NCBI GenBank assembly: GCA_041392785.1
Contig: JAWKLK010000003.1
Coordinates: forward strand, 275,411 to 339,410
Direction of reading: 5' to 3'
Source: OLB9 sp041392785
GTDB lineage: Bacteria > Bacteroidota > Bacteroidia > Chitinophagales > Saprospiraceae
Length of the DNA: 64,000 nt
The translations under genes and the position numbers were made by a program. This document shows, piece after piece, positions 27,171 to 35,869 of this stretch (position 1 is its first letter; each line of letters starts with the position of its first letter). A model generated the notes under the pieces. It did not search any database, had not been told where the DNA came from, and was given only the letters and a program-made list of their open reading frames with translations.

Positions 27171-28540
27171 CAAGTCTCCAGCAATACAAGCAAATTTACT
27201 TCCTAGGCATAGGCGGCATCGGTATGAGTGCGATAGCCAGATATTTCAGTGCCTTAGGTAAAAAAGTCGCAGGATACGATAAGACTGAAACGGAACTAAC
27301 AAAAAAGTTGGTGGATGAAGGGATGTCTGTTCATTATAGGGATGACATCAACCTAGTACCAAAAGATACTGATTTAGTCATCTATACACCAGCAATTCCT
27401 AATGACAATACCATTTACAACTATCTCATAAAGAGTGGTTTGCCTATGATGAAGCGAGCACAAGCACTTGGTTTGATAAGTATAGGATCAAGATCCATTT
27501 GCATCGCCGGCACGCATGGTAAAACCACAACCAGTACATGGACCACACACGTACTAAAAACCGGAGGACTGCATATATCTGCTTTCCTTGGTGGTGTATC
27601 TGTAGATTATCAATCCAATAATATTATAGGAACTGGAGATATCGTAGTGCTTGAAGCTGATGAATATGATCGCTCCTTCCTACATCTAAGACCATGGATC
27701 GCATCAGTTTCATCAATGGATGCCGATCATCTAGATATCTATGGTGATGCAAATAACATGAAGACAGGCTTCAAACAATTCATCGAATTGATAAGCCAAA
27801 ACGGTTTTTTAATTATTAAAAAAGAATTATTAAGCAATCTTACTGAGCCAGATTTTACATCTTTGAAGGATAAAAATATCCAAATATTGGATTTTGGAAC
27901 TGAAGATGCAACTATATTGATATCCAATCTAAGGGTCAATGACGGCAAATTTATTTTTGACTATTCCGGATTGGGCCATGAGCTAAAAGACATCACTTCC
28001 AGCATGCCTGGTTTGCATAATGTAGAAAATGCGAGTGTAGCCATAACCTGCGGATTGATCTGTCATGTTGATGACACAGCTATAAGAAATGCAATTGGCA
28101 ATTTCAAAGGCATTCAACGACGTTTTGAATTCATTATAAACAATGGATCCACGGTGTTTATTGATGATTATGCACACCATCCATCTGAACTCAATTCTGC
28201 GATAAACGCTGCAAGGAAGTTATACCCAAATAGAAAGATAACTGGTATTTTTCAACCTCATCTATATACAAGAACAAGGGACTTTGTAGATGGATTTGCA
28301 GAATCACTAGACATGTTAGATGAAATCATTTTGATGGACATCTATCCAGCTAGAGAGCTTCCGATTGAAGGAGTGACAAGTGAAATTATTTTTAAAAGGA
28401 TGAAGAATCCTAATAAGATATTGACATCAAAAACCAACTTAATGAAAGATATTCAAGAAAAGAAGTTTGATGTATTGATGACATTAGGAGCTGGCGATAT
28501 TGATACTTTTGTACCAAAAATTAAACAAATATTATCTTAA
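27167..28540 (+). CDS. murC: UDP-MurNAc:L-alanine ligase
   Basis: First amino-acid-adding Mur ligase. It is 457 residues with the N-terminal FLGIGGIGMSAIARY motif, the ATP loop AGTHGKTTTSTW (about residues 113-124), EADEYDRSFL, MDADHLDIYG and the C-terminal FIDDYAHHPSE and FQPHLYTRTRDF signatures. The start codon overlaps the murG stop. The ftsQ-like gene follows after 2 bases. Confidence 0.97.
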   Translation: MTSLQQYKQIYFLGIGGIGMSAIARYFSALGKKVAGYDKTETELTKKLVDEGMSVHYRDDINLVPKDTDLVIYTPAIPNDNTIYNYLIKSGLPMMKRAQALGLISIGSRSICIAGTHGKTTTSTWTTHVLKTGGLHISAFLGGVSVDYQSNNIIGTGDIVVLEADEYDRSFLHLRPWIASVSSMDADHLDIYGDANNMKTGFKQFIELISQNGFLIIKKELLSNLTEPDFTSLKDKNIQILDFGTEDATILISNLRVNDGKFIFDYSGLGHELKDITSSMPGLHNVENASVAITCGLICHVDDTAIRNAIGNFKGIQRRFEFIINNGSTVFIDDYAHHPSELNSAINAARKLYPNRKITGIFQPHLYTRTRDFVDGFAESLDMLDEIILMDIYPARELPIEGVTSEIIFKRMKNPNKILTSKTNLMKDIQEKKFDVLMTLGAGDIDTFVPKIKQILS

Positions 28541-28542
28541 CA

Positions 28543-29433
28543 TTGACAATTAGAAAATTAAATATTACCAAAGTGCGCAATTTCCTGATATGGACAGTAG
28601 TCTTTATCGGCATCGCAATTGGTTTGTTTTTTTCTATTCGGTCAAAAGCAAATGCAAAGGTAAATGAAATTACTATCCATTATAGTGGTGCAGCACAAGG
28701 TGATCAATTGATTAGTAAAAATGAAGTGCTGAATATTTTGTCGAAGAAAGCAAAAAAGCCAATCAATAACACCAATATCCAAAGACTTAACTTCAGAGTT
28801 TTGGAAGCCGAGCTTAACAAAGATGAGCGAATTGAAAAGGCTGATCTTTATTTGGATGCCAATAATAGATTGCATGTGCGCATTTTGCAGAAAAAACCCA
28901 TTATGCGAGTACTTACCGATACCGATGACTATTATATTGATGTCAATGGTCATCAGATAAAAAATAAGCCAGGTAGCATCTCAAGAGTACCAATAGTAAC
29001 TGGAATAAATGAGACTTATGACAAAGCTATTTTTACAAATAAATTGGCTAAATCTCATCTAAAAAATATCTTTGAAATACTCAGTAAAACAGCTGACGAT
29101 GAGTTTCTAAGTGCATTGATTGAGCAAGTGACAATCTCTCAAGATAGTTTGAAAGATATCGTTCTGATCCCAAAGATTGGAAGAGAAAAAATTGTCTTTG
29201 GCGATGCATCCAATATAGATGGAAAGATTCAAAATTTGAAAATTTTTTATAAGGATGGACTCCCTCAATTGGGTTGGAATCGATATAAAAAACTCAATTT
29301 AAAACTAGGAAATCAAGTGGTAGGAACACTCATAAATCCTTCAGTGGCACATATAAACCAGCCAATAGTCAAAAGAGATTCTCTAACCGCTGATGCAACA
29401 GAAATTCAAAAAAAAATAAGTATTCATAATTAA
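28543..29433 (+). CDS. ftsQ: FtsQ/DivIB-like division protein
   Basis: A 296-residue bitopic protein with a short cytosolic N-terminus and one membrane helix at about residues 11-28. The periplasmic part starts with a POTRA-like stretch (LISKNEVLNILSKKAKKPI) and then FtsQ-type beta segments (RILQKKPIMRVL, YYIDVNGHQI). It bridges FtsL/FtsB to the rest of the divisome. It starts with TTG 28543, just after murC. The identification rests on topology, weak motifs and its position between murC and ftsA. Confidence 0.88.
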   Translation: MTIRKLNITKVRNFLIWTVVFIGIAIGLFFSIRSKANAKVNEITIHYSGAAQGDQLISKNEVLNILSKKAKKPINNTNIQRLNFRVLEAELNKDERIEKADLYLDANNRLHVRILQKKPIMRVLTDTDDYYIDVNGHQIKNKPGSISRVPIVTGINETYDKAIFTNKLAKSHLKNIFEILSKTADDEFLSALIEQVTISQDSLKDIVLIPKIGREKIVFGDASNIDGKIQNLKIFYKDGLPQLGWNRYKKLNLKLGNQVVGTLINPSVAHINQPIVKRDSLTADATEIQKKISIHN

Positions 29434-29445
29434 ATAATTTGTCCT

Positions 29446-30822
29446 ATGAACGATCAATCTAATTTCAAAAACACCACCATTGCACTGGATATTGGGACAA
29501 CAAAAGTGTGCGCTATTGCAGGTCAGCTTAATGAATATGGAAAGCTGGAAATAGTCGGACTTGGAGTTGTAAAATCTGAAGGTGTATCCCGTGGTGTGGT
29601 TTCCAACATCGATAAAACAGTAAAAGCTATCAGGGAAGCCATTGATATCGCTGAGCGTAATGCCAAATGCAAATTTAAAATTGTTCATGTAGGTATTGCC
29701 GGACAACACATCAAAAGCTTACACCATCATGGCCTCTTGGTGCGACATGATTCGCATACTGAAATCAGCCAACATGACATTGACAAGCTTATCAAAGACA
29801 TGTATAAACTTGTATTACCTCCGGGTGACAAAATCCTCCATGTCGTTCCTCAAGAATATACCGTAGATGATGAGCAAGATATATTCGATCCAATTGGTAT
29901 GTCCGGGGTTAGACTTGAAGCAAATTTTCATATTATTACAGGTCAGATATCTGCGAGTAGAAATATCCTCAGATGCGTTGAAAAAGCAGGCCTGGAAGTA
30001 GCCGATGTTACATTAGAACCTATAGCGTCTGCGGCATCAGTCTTAGGCACTGAAGAAAAAGACGCTGGTGTAGTTCTGGTGGACATAGGAGGCGGTACTA
30101 CTGACATAACCATTTTTAAAGATGGCATCATTAGACATACATGTGTTATACCATTTGGAGGAAATGTAGTCACGAGAGACATCAGAGAAGGATGTACTGT
30201 CATGAATGACCAAGCTGAGAAACTTAAAGTAAAGTTTGGCTCTGCTATGGCGGAAGAAATCACAGATAATCGCATCATTACAATTCCGGGTTTCAAAGGT
30301 CGTGAGCAAAAAGAAATTTCTGAGAAGAATCTCGCACGCATCATCCAAGCAAGAATGGAAGAGATCTTTGACTATGTCCTTTGGGAAATTAGAAGATCAG
30401 GGTACGAAAACAAACTTATTGCCGGAATGGTACTGACAGGTGGTGGCGCATTGTTAAAACATATCGATTTACTGGCTGAGTATCATACAGGGTTACCTAC
30501 CCGAGTGGGACAGCCTATTGAACACTTAGCTCATGGCTATTCAAGTCAGCTAGCTAGCCCTATATTCTCTACAGCGGTAGGTTTGTTGAAATATTCTATC
30601 GACAACAACGGAGACAGAACAGGGTATGTAGAAGAATTCAAAACCATAACAGATTTTGAATCTCATAAACAGTCGAATCCAATAAATGCGTCTGAAGATG
30701 CCGTCGAAAATGAAGTAATCGATGATATGTCGGATAATAAGGAAAAGAAAAATGGTTTTTTCAACCGACTTTATACATTGACTAAAGACTTTTTTGAAAC
30801 CGTCCCAGATTCAGAGTTTTAA
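29446..30822 (+). CDS. ftsA: cell division protein FtsA
   Basis: Actin-like ATPase that tethers FtsZ to the membrane. The 458 residues carry the phosphate-1 motif ALDIGTTKVCAIAG, the SHS2 insertion of the 1C domain, phosphate-2 VLVDIGGGTTDITIF and the adenosine motif GMVLTGGGALLKHI. The C-terminus ends in an amphipathic stretch (NGFFNRLYTLTKDFFETV) that fits the membrane-targeting helix. It lies 12 bases after ftsQ and just before ftsZ. Confidence 0.96.
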   Translation: MNDQSNFKNTTIALDIGTTKVCAIAGQLNEYGKLEIVGLGVVKSEGVSRGVVSNIDKTVKAIREAIDIAERNAKCKFKIVHVGIAGQHIKSLHHHGLLVRHDSHTEISQHDIDKLIKDMYKLVLPPGDKILHVVPQEYTVDDEQDIFDPIGMSGVRLEANFHIITGQISASRNILRCVEKAGLEVADVTLEPIASAASVLGTEEKDAGVVLVDIGGGTTDITIFKDGIIRHTCVIPFGGNVVTRDIREGCTVMNDQAEKLKVKFGSAMAEEITDNRIITIPGFKGREQKEISEKNLARIIQARMEEIFDYVLWEIRRSGYENKLIAGMVLTGGGALLKHIDLLAEYHTGLPTRVGQPIEHLAHGYSSQLASPIFSTAVGLLKYSIDNNGDRTGYVEEFKTITDFESHKQSNPINASEDAVENEVIDDMSDNKEKKNGFFNRLYTLTKDFFETVPDSEF

Positions 30823-30853
30823 TACCATTGTTTACCACAAAAAAAAGAAAGAC

Positions 30854-32284
30854 ATGACATTCGATATACCCACAAACGAAAAATCCATAATCAAAGTCGT
30901 CGGAGTAGGCGGTGGAGGTGGTAATGCAGTAGGACATATGTTCAAACAAGGCATCACTGGCGTAGATTTTGCAATATGCAATACGGACGCCCAAGCTATG
31001 GACACCAATCCTGTTCCTGTAAAAATTGCCCTTGGTCCAAATCTTACTGAGGGAAGAGGAGCTGGTAGTATTCCGGAAGTAGGCAAGCAATCTTGCATAG
31101 AGTCAATAGAAGATATCAGAAAGTGGCTTTCCAACGGCACTAAAATGCTTTTCATCACAGCAGGTATGGGCGGAGGAACTGGTACAGGTGCAGCACCTAT
31201 CATCGCAAAAGTAGCTAAAGAAATGGAAATCCTTACAGTTGGAATTGTCACATTACCATTCAAATTTGAAGGTATTCGCAGACAAAGACAAGCCATTGAA
31301 GGATTGGAACAACTCAAGAAAAATGTTGACGCTATACTTGTCATTTCAAATGATAAGATGAAGCAGTTTCATGGCAATCTGGCACTCTCAGCAGCTTTTG
31401 GTCAGGCTGATGATATCTTGACCACAGCAGCAAAAGGAATAGCTGAAATAATAACGGTGCCAGGATACATCAATGTTGACTTTGAAGATGTCAACACTGT
31501 GATGCGCAATTCTGGGGTAGCGATCATGGGAGCTGCAACGGCTGACGGTGACGATAGAGCGAAAAAAGCCATTAATGCAGCCCTTAGTTCACCACTCCTT
31601 GAAGATAATGATATACGAGGAGCACAACATATCCTTCTCAATATTACGTCCGGCACAAGAGAAGTGACCATGGATGAGATAGGTGAAATCACCGAACATG
31701 TGCAAGAAGAGGCAGGTTATGGCACAGATTTGATTTGGGGTAACTGCCATGATGAAAGATTAGGAGATAAGATCAGCATCACATTGATCGCAACTGGCTT
31801 CAGAGAAGGCAGCACCAAACGCAAAGAAAAAGAAGTTGAAAAAACCAAAGTTCCTCTAGAGCATTATTCTGGACAAACCATTATTGAAGATGAGTTTTCT
31901 GTCTTTGATTTTGATGATGCCCTTGAAGATAATGTCATTGATTTTGGTACTGATGATGTAAAGAAAACCATGGTCATGCTAGGAGCTGACATGAATGAAG
32001 ATATATCAGTTAAAAAAAGTCACCTTACCGAAGAATTGCGTAAAAAAAGTGAAGCAGATGCTGCACGTAGGGAATATCTAAGAAAGACCAATAGTAAACC
32101 TTTGGATAATCCTAAGATCATTTCTGACATGGAATCAGTGCCTGCGTATGCACGAAGAAATGTAATATTAGATGATACTTCAAAAAATGTGGGAAAGCAG
32201 AATTCAGCTTTCACAGTGAATATGGATGATGATAGCAACGTATTCATCTCGAATAATTCATTTTTATATAATAATGTAGATTGA
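30854..32284 (+). CDS. ftsZ: cell division protein FtsZ
   Basis: Tubulin-like GTPase forming the Z ring. The tubulin signature GGGTGTGAAP sits at about residues 106-115, and KVVGVGGGGGNAVGHM is near the N-terminus. The start is ATG 30854 (MTFDIPTN), giving 476 residues. The frame opens at 30794 inside ftsA, but those 20 residues are not part of the family. After a variable linker the C-terminus has PAYARRNV and finishes NNSFLYNNVD, the conserved Bacteroidota tail. It is the last gene of the cluster, closed by a terminator 11 bases after the stop. Confidence 0.97.
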   Translation: MTFDIPTNEKSIIKVVGVGGGGGNAVGHMFKQGITGVDFAICNTDAQAMDTNPVPVKIALGPNLTEGRGAGSIPEVGKQSCIESIEDIRKWLSNGTKMLFITAGMGGGTGTGAAPIIAKVAKEMEILTVGIVTLPFKFEGIRRQRQAIEGLEQLKKNVDAILVISNDKMKQFHGNLALSAAFGQADDILTTAAKGIAEIITVPGYINVDFEDVNTVMRNSGVAIMGAATADGDDRAKKAINAALSSPLLEDNDIRGAQHILLNITSGTREVTMDEIGEITEHVQEEAGYGTDLIWGNCHDERLGDKISITLIATGFREGSTKRKEKEVEKTKVPLEHYSGQTIIEDEFSVFDFDDALEDNVIDFGTDDVKKTMVMLGADMNEDISVKKSHLTEELRKKSEADAARREYLRKTNSKPLDNPKIISDMESVPAYARRNVILDDTSKNVGKQNSAFTVNMDDDSNVFISNNSFLYNNVD

Positions 32285-32294
32285 TAAAATTTAT

Positions 32295-32331
32295 GGGCGA
32301 GAATGCTGTAAAGTACACCTCGCCCCTTTTT
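32295..32331 (+). terminator. intrinsic terminator of the dcw cluster
   Basis: GGGCGAG (32295-32301) pairs perfectly with CTCGCCC (32319-32325), followed by C and five T. It lies 11 bases past the ftsZ stop. Confidence 0.88.
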
Positions 32332-32497
32332 AAATAGCAACATCACAACAGATTTATAATGAAGACAGGACACACAACCTGAGTTCAATAGTAGAATTCA
32401 AAAGAACATGTCGACCATCCGTATGGAAGTCTTCGACAGGCACAATTTTGGATTTTCGTCTTTATTTATAAACTTTGTGAGATTGGTTTATTAAAGC

Positions 32498-32528
32498 AAG
32501 GTCTGAGGCTCCCCGCCCAGACCTTTTT
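32498..32528 (+). terminator. repeated terminator, left copy
   Basis: GGTCTG (32500-32505) and CAGACC (32518-32523) form a stem around a C-rich loop, followed by TTTTT. The 31 bases 32498-32528 recur exactly at 42104-42134, on the other side of the accessory island. The 170 bases between the ftsZ terminator and this one hold no gene. Confidence 0.7.
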
Positions 32529-32612
32529 ACTTTTCTTCTTGAACTTCTCCCAAATAACTAATATCCTTAATAATATTTTGGAACGACCATATCCAATCCT
32601 CATAAATGCGTC

Positions 32613-33068
32613 CTATCTGGATAAATGTATCCAATATTCATAAGTGCCAATTTCATTGTTTTTTATATAATTATTATTCTTAGTGAAAAAGGTCAAAATC
32701 TCTTCAGATTCGAATAGAATTTCAGCCACAAGGATATATTTGCCGCTGGTAGATATATAAGTCAAAGTGATGCTATCCCCTACAATTGAATAGTTACCAT
32801 GTTCATCGTGTATAAAGCTAGGGTCTGATTTTTTTACAAACTTTGAGATAAAAGTGCCATCATTTTTAAATTCAAAAAAACCGTCTTCAGAACAATAAAT
32901 AGTATAATCGTTATTAAGAATAGAATCATTTGGGAAGGTTTTTTTAACTCTTTCATCTAAATATTTCCATACACCTACGATCTTATTATCTTGAATGACT
33001 TCTTTATCTTCAGAACAAGACATGGCTCCAGTAGAACATAAGAGAATTAAAACTATAAACGATTTCAT
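32613..33068 (-). CDS. lipocalin-like lipoprotein, array member 1
   Basis: This 151-residue protein has a lipoprotein signal (MKSFIVLILLCSTGAMSC, lipobox Cys about residue 18). The mature domain resembles the Bacteroidota lipocalin-like family: an N-terminal KIVGVWKYL motif, then FFEFKNDGTFISKF and GNYSIVGDSITLTY strand pairs. It probably sits on a membrane facing the periplasm or outside; ligand unknown. It is most similar to member 3 (33804-34253). ATG 33068 is chosen because a longer frame would bury the signal peptide. A 21-bp element shared by all four members ends 17 bases before this start. Confidence 0.72.
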   Translation of the reverse strand: MKSFIVLILLCSTGAMSCSEDKEVIQDNKIVGVWKYLDERVKKTFPNDSILNNDYTIYCSEDGFFEFKNDGTFISKFVKKSDPSFIHDEHGNYSIVGDSITLTYISTSGKYILVAEILFESEEILTFFTKNNNYIKNNEIGTYEYWIHLSR

Positions 33069-33085
33069 AAAATATATTTTTATTT

Positions 33086-33106
33086 GGCTGTTAAGCAGTT
33101 CCCACC
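33086..33106 (-). repeat. conserved pre-start element, lipocalin gene 1
   Basis: Plus-strand GGCTGTTAAGCAGTTCCCAC plus one C, a variant of the element GGCTGACTGGCAGATCCCAC(C) found 15-17 bases before each of the four lipocalin-like genes. Confidence 0.6.
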
Positions 33107-33176
33107 TTTTGATCAATCTTGATCTGATTTCAATAATTATTGAATGTATGAAATCAAAATGCCTTTAACATCAATA

Positions 33177-33617
33177 TCATTTTTGTAAATTATAAGATTG
33201 GTCGCAGAATCCTGTTGTACTTTGACATGATCTCTTCCATTTCAAATTTAAAATTGAATCAGAAATAAATTGCAAATCACATACTAATATATTAGTATAT
33301 ATATCACCCTTATATTCCAATTCTAATGAGTTTTTTACAATATTGTAATGTCCTGAGTCCATATAAAAATAATAACCAGAACGTTGATATGCATATTTTC
33401 TATAGTAAGTCCCATCGCTCTTAAACTCAAAGAAACTGTCAGCACTCATATAATTGATATCTGTAGTATCTGGGTATTCCTTTGAAATAGAGACATATTT
33501 CCATTTGCCTAAGACTTTATCCAAATTTTCTTGTGTCGTATCTTCGAGAGTCTCATCTTTGGTACAGGAGAACAATAAGATTACTAATAATACTAAACTA
33601 AAACCTAACTTTTTCAT
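33177..33617 (-). CDS. lipocalin-like lipoprotein, array member 2
   Basis: A 146-residue lipoprotein. The signal MKKLGFSLVLLVILLFSC is nearly identical to that of member 4, with one substitution, while the mature domains have drifted to roughly 40-45 percent identity by eye. The lipocalin-like pattern is VLGKWKYVS, SFFEFKSDGTYYRKY and a final pair of cysteines (SCQSTTGFCDQ) that could form a disulfide. ATG 33617 is the start; its TTG-initiated extension is only three codons. Function is not known. Confidence 0.72.
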   Translation of the reverse strand: MKKLGFSLVLLVILLFSCTKDETLEDTTQENLDKVLGKWKYVSISKEYPDTTDINYMSADSFFEFKSDGTYYRKYAYQRSGYYFYMDSGHYNIVKNSLELEYKGDIYTNILVCDLQFISDSILNLKWKRSCQSTTGFCDQSYNLQK

Positions 33618-33634
33618 GAATTTCAATTTTTTTT

Positions 33635-33655
33635 GGCTGACTGGCAGATCCCACC
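33635..33655 (-). repeat. conserved pre-start element, lipocalin gene 2
   Basis: Plus-strand GGCTGACTGGCAGATCCCAC followed by C, ending 17 bases before the start codon. Identical to the copy at 34840. Confidence 0.65.
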
Positions 33656-33803
33656 ATTGGTAAATCTTTACCTAATAATTTATATAAGGATTGACCTTCT
33701 ATGTATTTATACTTAATGTGAAAACGATTTTTTTCAAACACAATATTTTCCATCAATAACTTTATGAGTAGCAAGGTAAAACTCAATATATGGTAAGACA
33801 AAT

Positions 33804-34253
33804 TTACTTAGTTAAATGCATCCAAAGTTCATATGTGCAATTACTAAAAGAACCATAACAGTCAGTATTTTTTACATAAAATGTTAAAAATATATCATTG
33901 TTGTATTGCACCTCAGCCTTTATTATTTCTTTAATAGAATTGTTCAAGTCATAAGTTAAGGCTATACTATCTCCAAAAATGCTATAAGTCCCATTTTCTG
34001 TAATAAGGATTCCTGGGGTATAATAATCAGCATATTTTGTACTGAACGTTCCATTGCTACTAAATTCAAAATAACTGTCATCTGTTAATTCAGTCGTCAG
34101 ATCTTGCTGATATTGAATTGACTCAATAATCGTTCTTTTTCTATAATCCCTAAATTTCCATTTGCCGACAATTTTGTTTACAGGCTCATCATCTTTGGAG
34201 CAAGACATTATCAAAAATGGTAGAAAAAGTGCTAAAACTATTAACTTCTTCAT
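33804..34253 (-). CDS. lipocalin-like lipoprotein, array member 3
   Basis: A 149-residue lipoprotein with signal MKKLIVLALFLPFLIMSC. The mature domain is of the lipocalin-like type (KIVGKWKFRDYRKR, SYFEFSSNGTFSTKY, GTYSIFGDSIALTY). It ends in YELWMHLTK, matching the EYWIHLSR end of member 1, so members 1 and 3 are one subtype and 2 and 4 the other. The order suggests that a gene pair was duplicated in tandem. Start ATG 34253 was chosen for the signal peptide. Confidence 0.72.
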   Translation of the reverse strand: MKKLIVLALFLPFLIMSCSKDDEPVNKIVGKWKFRDYRKRTIIESIQYQQDLTTELTDDSYFEFSSNGTFSTKYADYYTPGILITENGTYSIFGDSIALTYDLNNSIKEIIKAEVQYNNDIFLTFYVKNTDCYGSFSNCTYELWMHLTK

Positions 34254-34270
34254 GATAAAATTTATTATTT

Positions 34271-34291
34271 GGCTGACAGGCAGTACCCACC
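34271..34291 (-). repeat. conserved pre-start element, lipocalin gene 3
   Basis: Plus-strand GGCTGACAGGCAGTACCCAC followed by C, 17 bases before the start codon. Confidence 0.65.
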
Positions 34292-34374
34292 TTTTAATCA
34301 AAATTGATTTATATTTTTAATTAGATTTCTTAATAATTGATCTTTTAATTTCAGTTAACTATATAAAATGGACT

Positions 34375-34824
34375 TTACTTTTCTAGATAAAATGAATTTT
34401 CGCAATCTCCTGATGTGCTTTCACAAGGTATTTTTATTTTGATGTTGAGTTTGTCATCAGATATAAATTGCAAATCATAAGAATAAATATAAGTGGCCAA
34501 ACCACTTTTGAATGTTAAATCCATTTTATCATTAGATACAATGAATTGTCCATTAATAGCATTAAGCTTTGGATTGATCCCTTTATAAGCATAACTATTT
34601 ATAAAAGTCCCGTTTGTCTTGAACTCAAAATAACTACTATCAACAAAATATTTCACATGGTAAACGTCCGTTGAATCAGGATCTTGGGATGTAAATGATA
34701 CTTGCTTCCATTTGCCAATTAGTTTATTCAAATTTTCTTGTGTCGCATCTTGGATAGTCTCGTCTTTGGTACAGGAGAACAATAAGATTACTAATAAAAC
34801 TAAATAAAAACCTAACTTTTTCAT
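34375..34824 (-). CDS. lipocalin-like lipoprotein, array member 4
   Basis: A 149-residue lipoprotein. Signal MKKLGFYLVLLVILLFSC leads into CTKDETIQDATQENLNKLIG, almost the same as member 2. The DNA of the first 80 or so coding bases and the leader is also nearly identical, whereas the rest diverges. Mature motifs are LIGKWKQVSF, SYFEFKTNGTFINSY and a terminal Cys pair (PCESTSGDCEN). The sharp change from near-identity to divergence suggests gene conversion of the 5' end or selection on the mature part. Function is unknown. Confidence 0.72.
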   Translation of the reverse strand: MKKLGFYLVLLVILLFSCTKDETIQDATQENLNKLIGKWKQVSFTSQDPDSTDVYHVKYFVDSSYFEFKTNGTFINSYAYKGINPKLNAINGQFIVSNDKMDLTFKSGLATYIYSYDLQFISDDKLNIKIKIPCESTSGDCENSFYLEK

Positions 34825-34839
34825 AAATTTTAATTTTTT

Positions 34840-34860
34840 GGCTGACTGGCAGATCCCACC
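34840..34860 (-). repeat. conserved pre-start element, lipocalin gene 4
   Basis: Plus-strand GGCTGACTGGCAGATCCCAC followed by C, 15 bases before the start codon, identical to the copy at 33635. Confidence 0.65.
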
Positions 34861-34902
34861 ATTAACCCAATATGGGTCCAAAATTTTTTATATATTTAAT
34901 AT

Positions 34903-35550
34903 TCATTTGTCCGTAAAAAACCATCCCCGACTAAATATTTTCGGTGGAGGACTTAACTTTATCCCGATCCCAAAATCGACATAGATATTGGAACTAGAAA
35001 AGTTAAAATTACCTCCAAAAACAAATTTTACGTTCCTCCCCAGTTCAAAATAAGGAGACAATCCAAAGGAAGCTTCACTTAAGTCTCGCAAATTTGCTTT
35101 CTCAATATCTCTAGAAACTTTTGCACCAGGACTGGTAAAACTTGGTGTTATGGTGAAGGAAAATTTATCACTAAGATTATATGTTATGTACAGCGGAAGA
35201 GTAGCGTTAAAAGTTCCGTAATTATAATTCAATGATGGACCGACAGCAATAAAAGACGTGGAATCCCGATTTACAAAAAAAGTGTACTTTGCTCCTAAAC
35301 TGACACATGCTTGGGTATTAATTTTACTTACAAAATCCAGGTTTTCTGTGATGCCGCGATTTATAATAGCTTCAATCATTATATAACCATCATTTTTGAA
35401 ATTTGATCCAATATCGACCACGCTAGTAGAACTTATATTTCCTTTTCCTGTAGGCTTTGCTGTTTGAAACTGAGTTGTTGTCGCACATGATGACATAAAT
35501 AGGATAAGAAACCATATATTGACGATAATAAAGTATTTTATTATTTGCAT
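34903..35550 (-). CDS. lipoprotein with beta-barrel-like C-terminal part
   Basis: A 215-residue protein of unknown function. The N-terminal signal (IIKYFIIVNIWFLILFMSSC) ends in a lipobox Cys at about residue 22. The remainder is rich in alternating strands (FIAVGPSLNYNYGTF, LPLYITYNLSDKFSFTI, KFVFGGNFNFSSSNIYVDFGIGIKL), as in small outer membrane barrels. It lies upstream of the lipocalin-like array on the same strand and may share its transcript, but it lacks the 21-bp pre-start element. No motif identifies a role. Confidence 0.65.
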   Translation of the reverse strand: MQIIKYFIIVNIWFLILFMSSCATTTQFQTAKPTGKGNISSTSVVDIGSNFKNDGYIMIEAIINRGITENLDFVSKINTQACVSLGAKYTFFVNRDSTSFIAVGPSLNYNYGTFNATLPLYITYNLSDKFSFTITPSFTSPGAKVSRDIEKANLRDLSEASFGLSPYFELGRNVKFVFGGNFNFSSSNIYVDFGIGIKLSPPPKIFSRGWFFTDK

Positions 35551-35869
35551 AACATTTGCTTATACTATATTAGAGTCAAATTCAAAAAAAAGGTACCCAT
35601 ATATGTCTATATTTTCCAAATAAAAATTCAACCATTGGCCTAAATAGAATGTATAAAACCAAATGATCAGTATTATAATAATGTGCAGTATGCCGAAATA
35701 AAAAATTGGTAAATGTATGTTCACATAATTGTAGTGAGTGTAAATTTTTAAGTTGATCAATAGCCCTAGCAATGACAAATACTACAATAAACTATTTCAC
35801 TAATCCAAGCTGTGAGTTATTAACTCTGGCACCTCCTGATTCAATGGCGATAAAAATCAAATTATTTTT

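Noticed and set aside
33086..34860. Integron-like cassette array, with the 21-bp elements as attC sites
   Set aside because: The elements are too short, lack paired R and L boxes, and sit before the start codons rather than after each gene. No integrase is present.
33069..34881. Longer N-termini of the lipocalin-like proteins (for example MIKRWELLNSQI)
   Set aside because: They derive from the shared 21-bp element and would place 16-19 residues before a signal peptide, destroying it.
35560..35778. A 72-residue hydrophobic minus-strand frame upstream of the barrel-like lipoprotein
   Set aside because: It starts with TTG, has no box or recognisable motif and is very AT-rich. Hydrophobic residues are expected from AT-rich random sequence.
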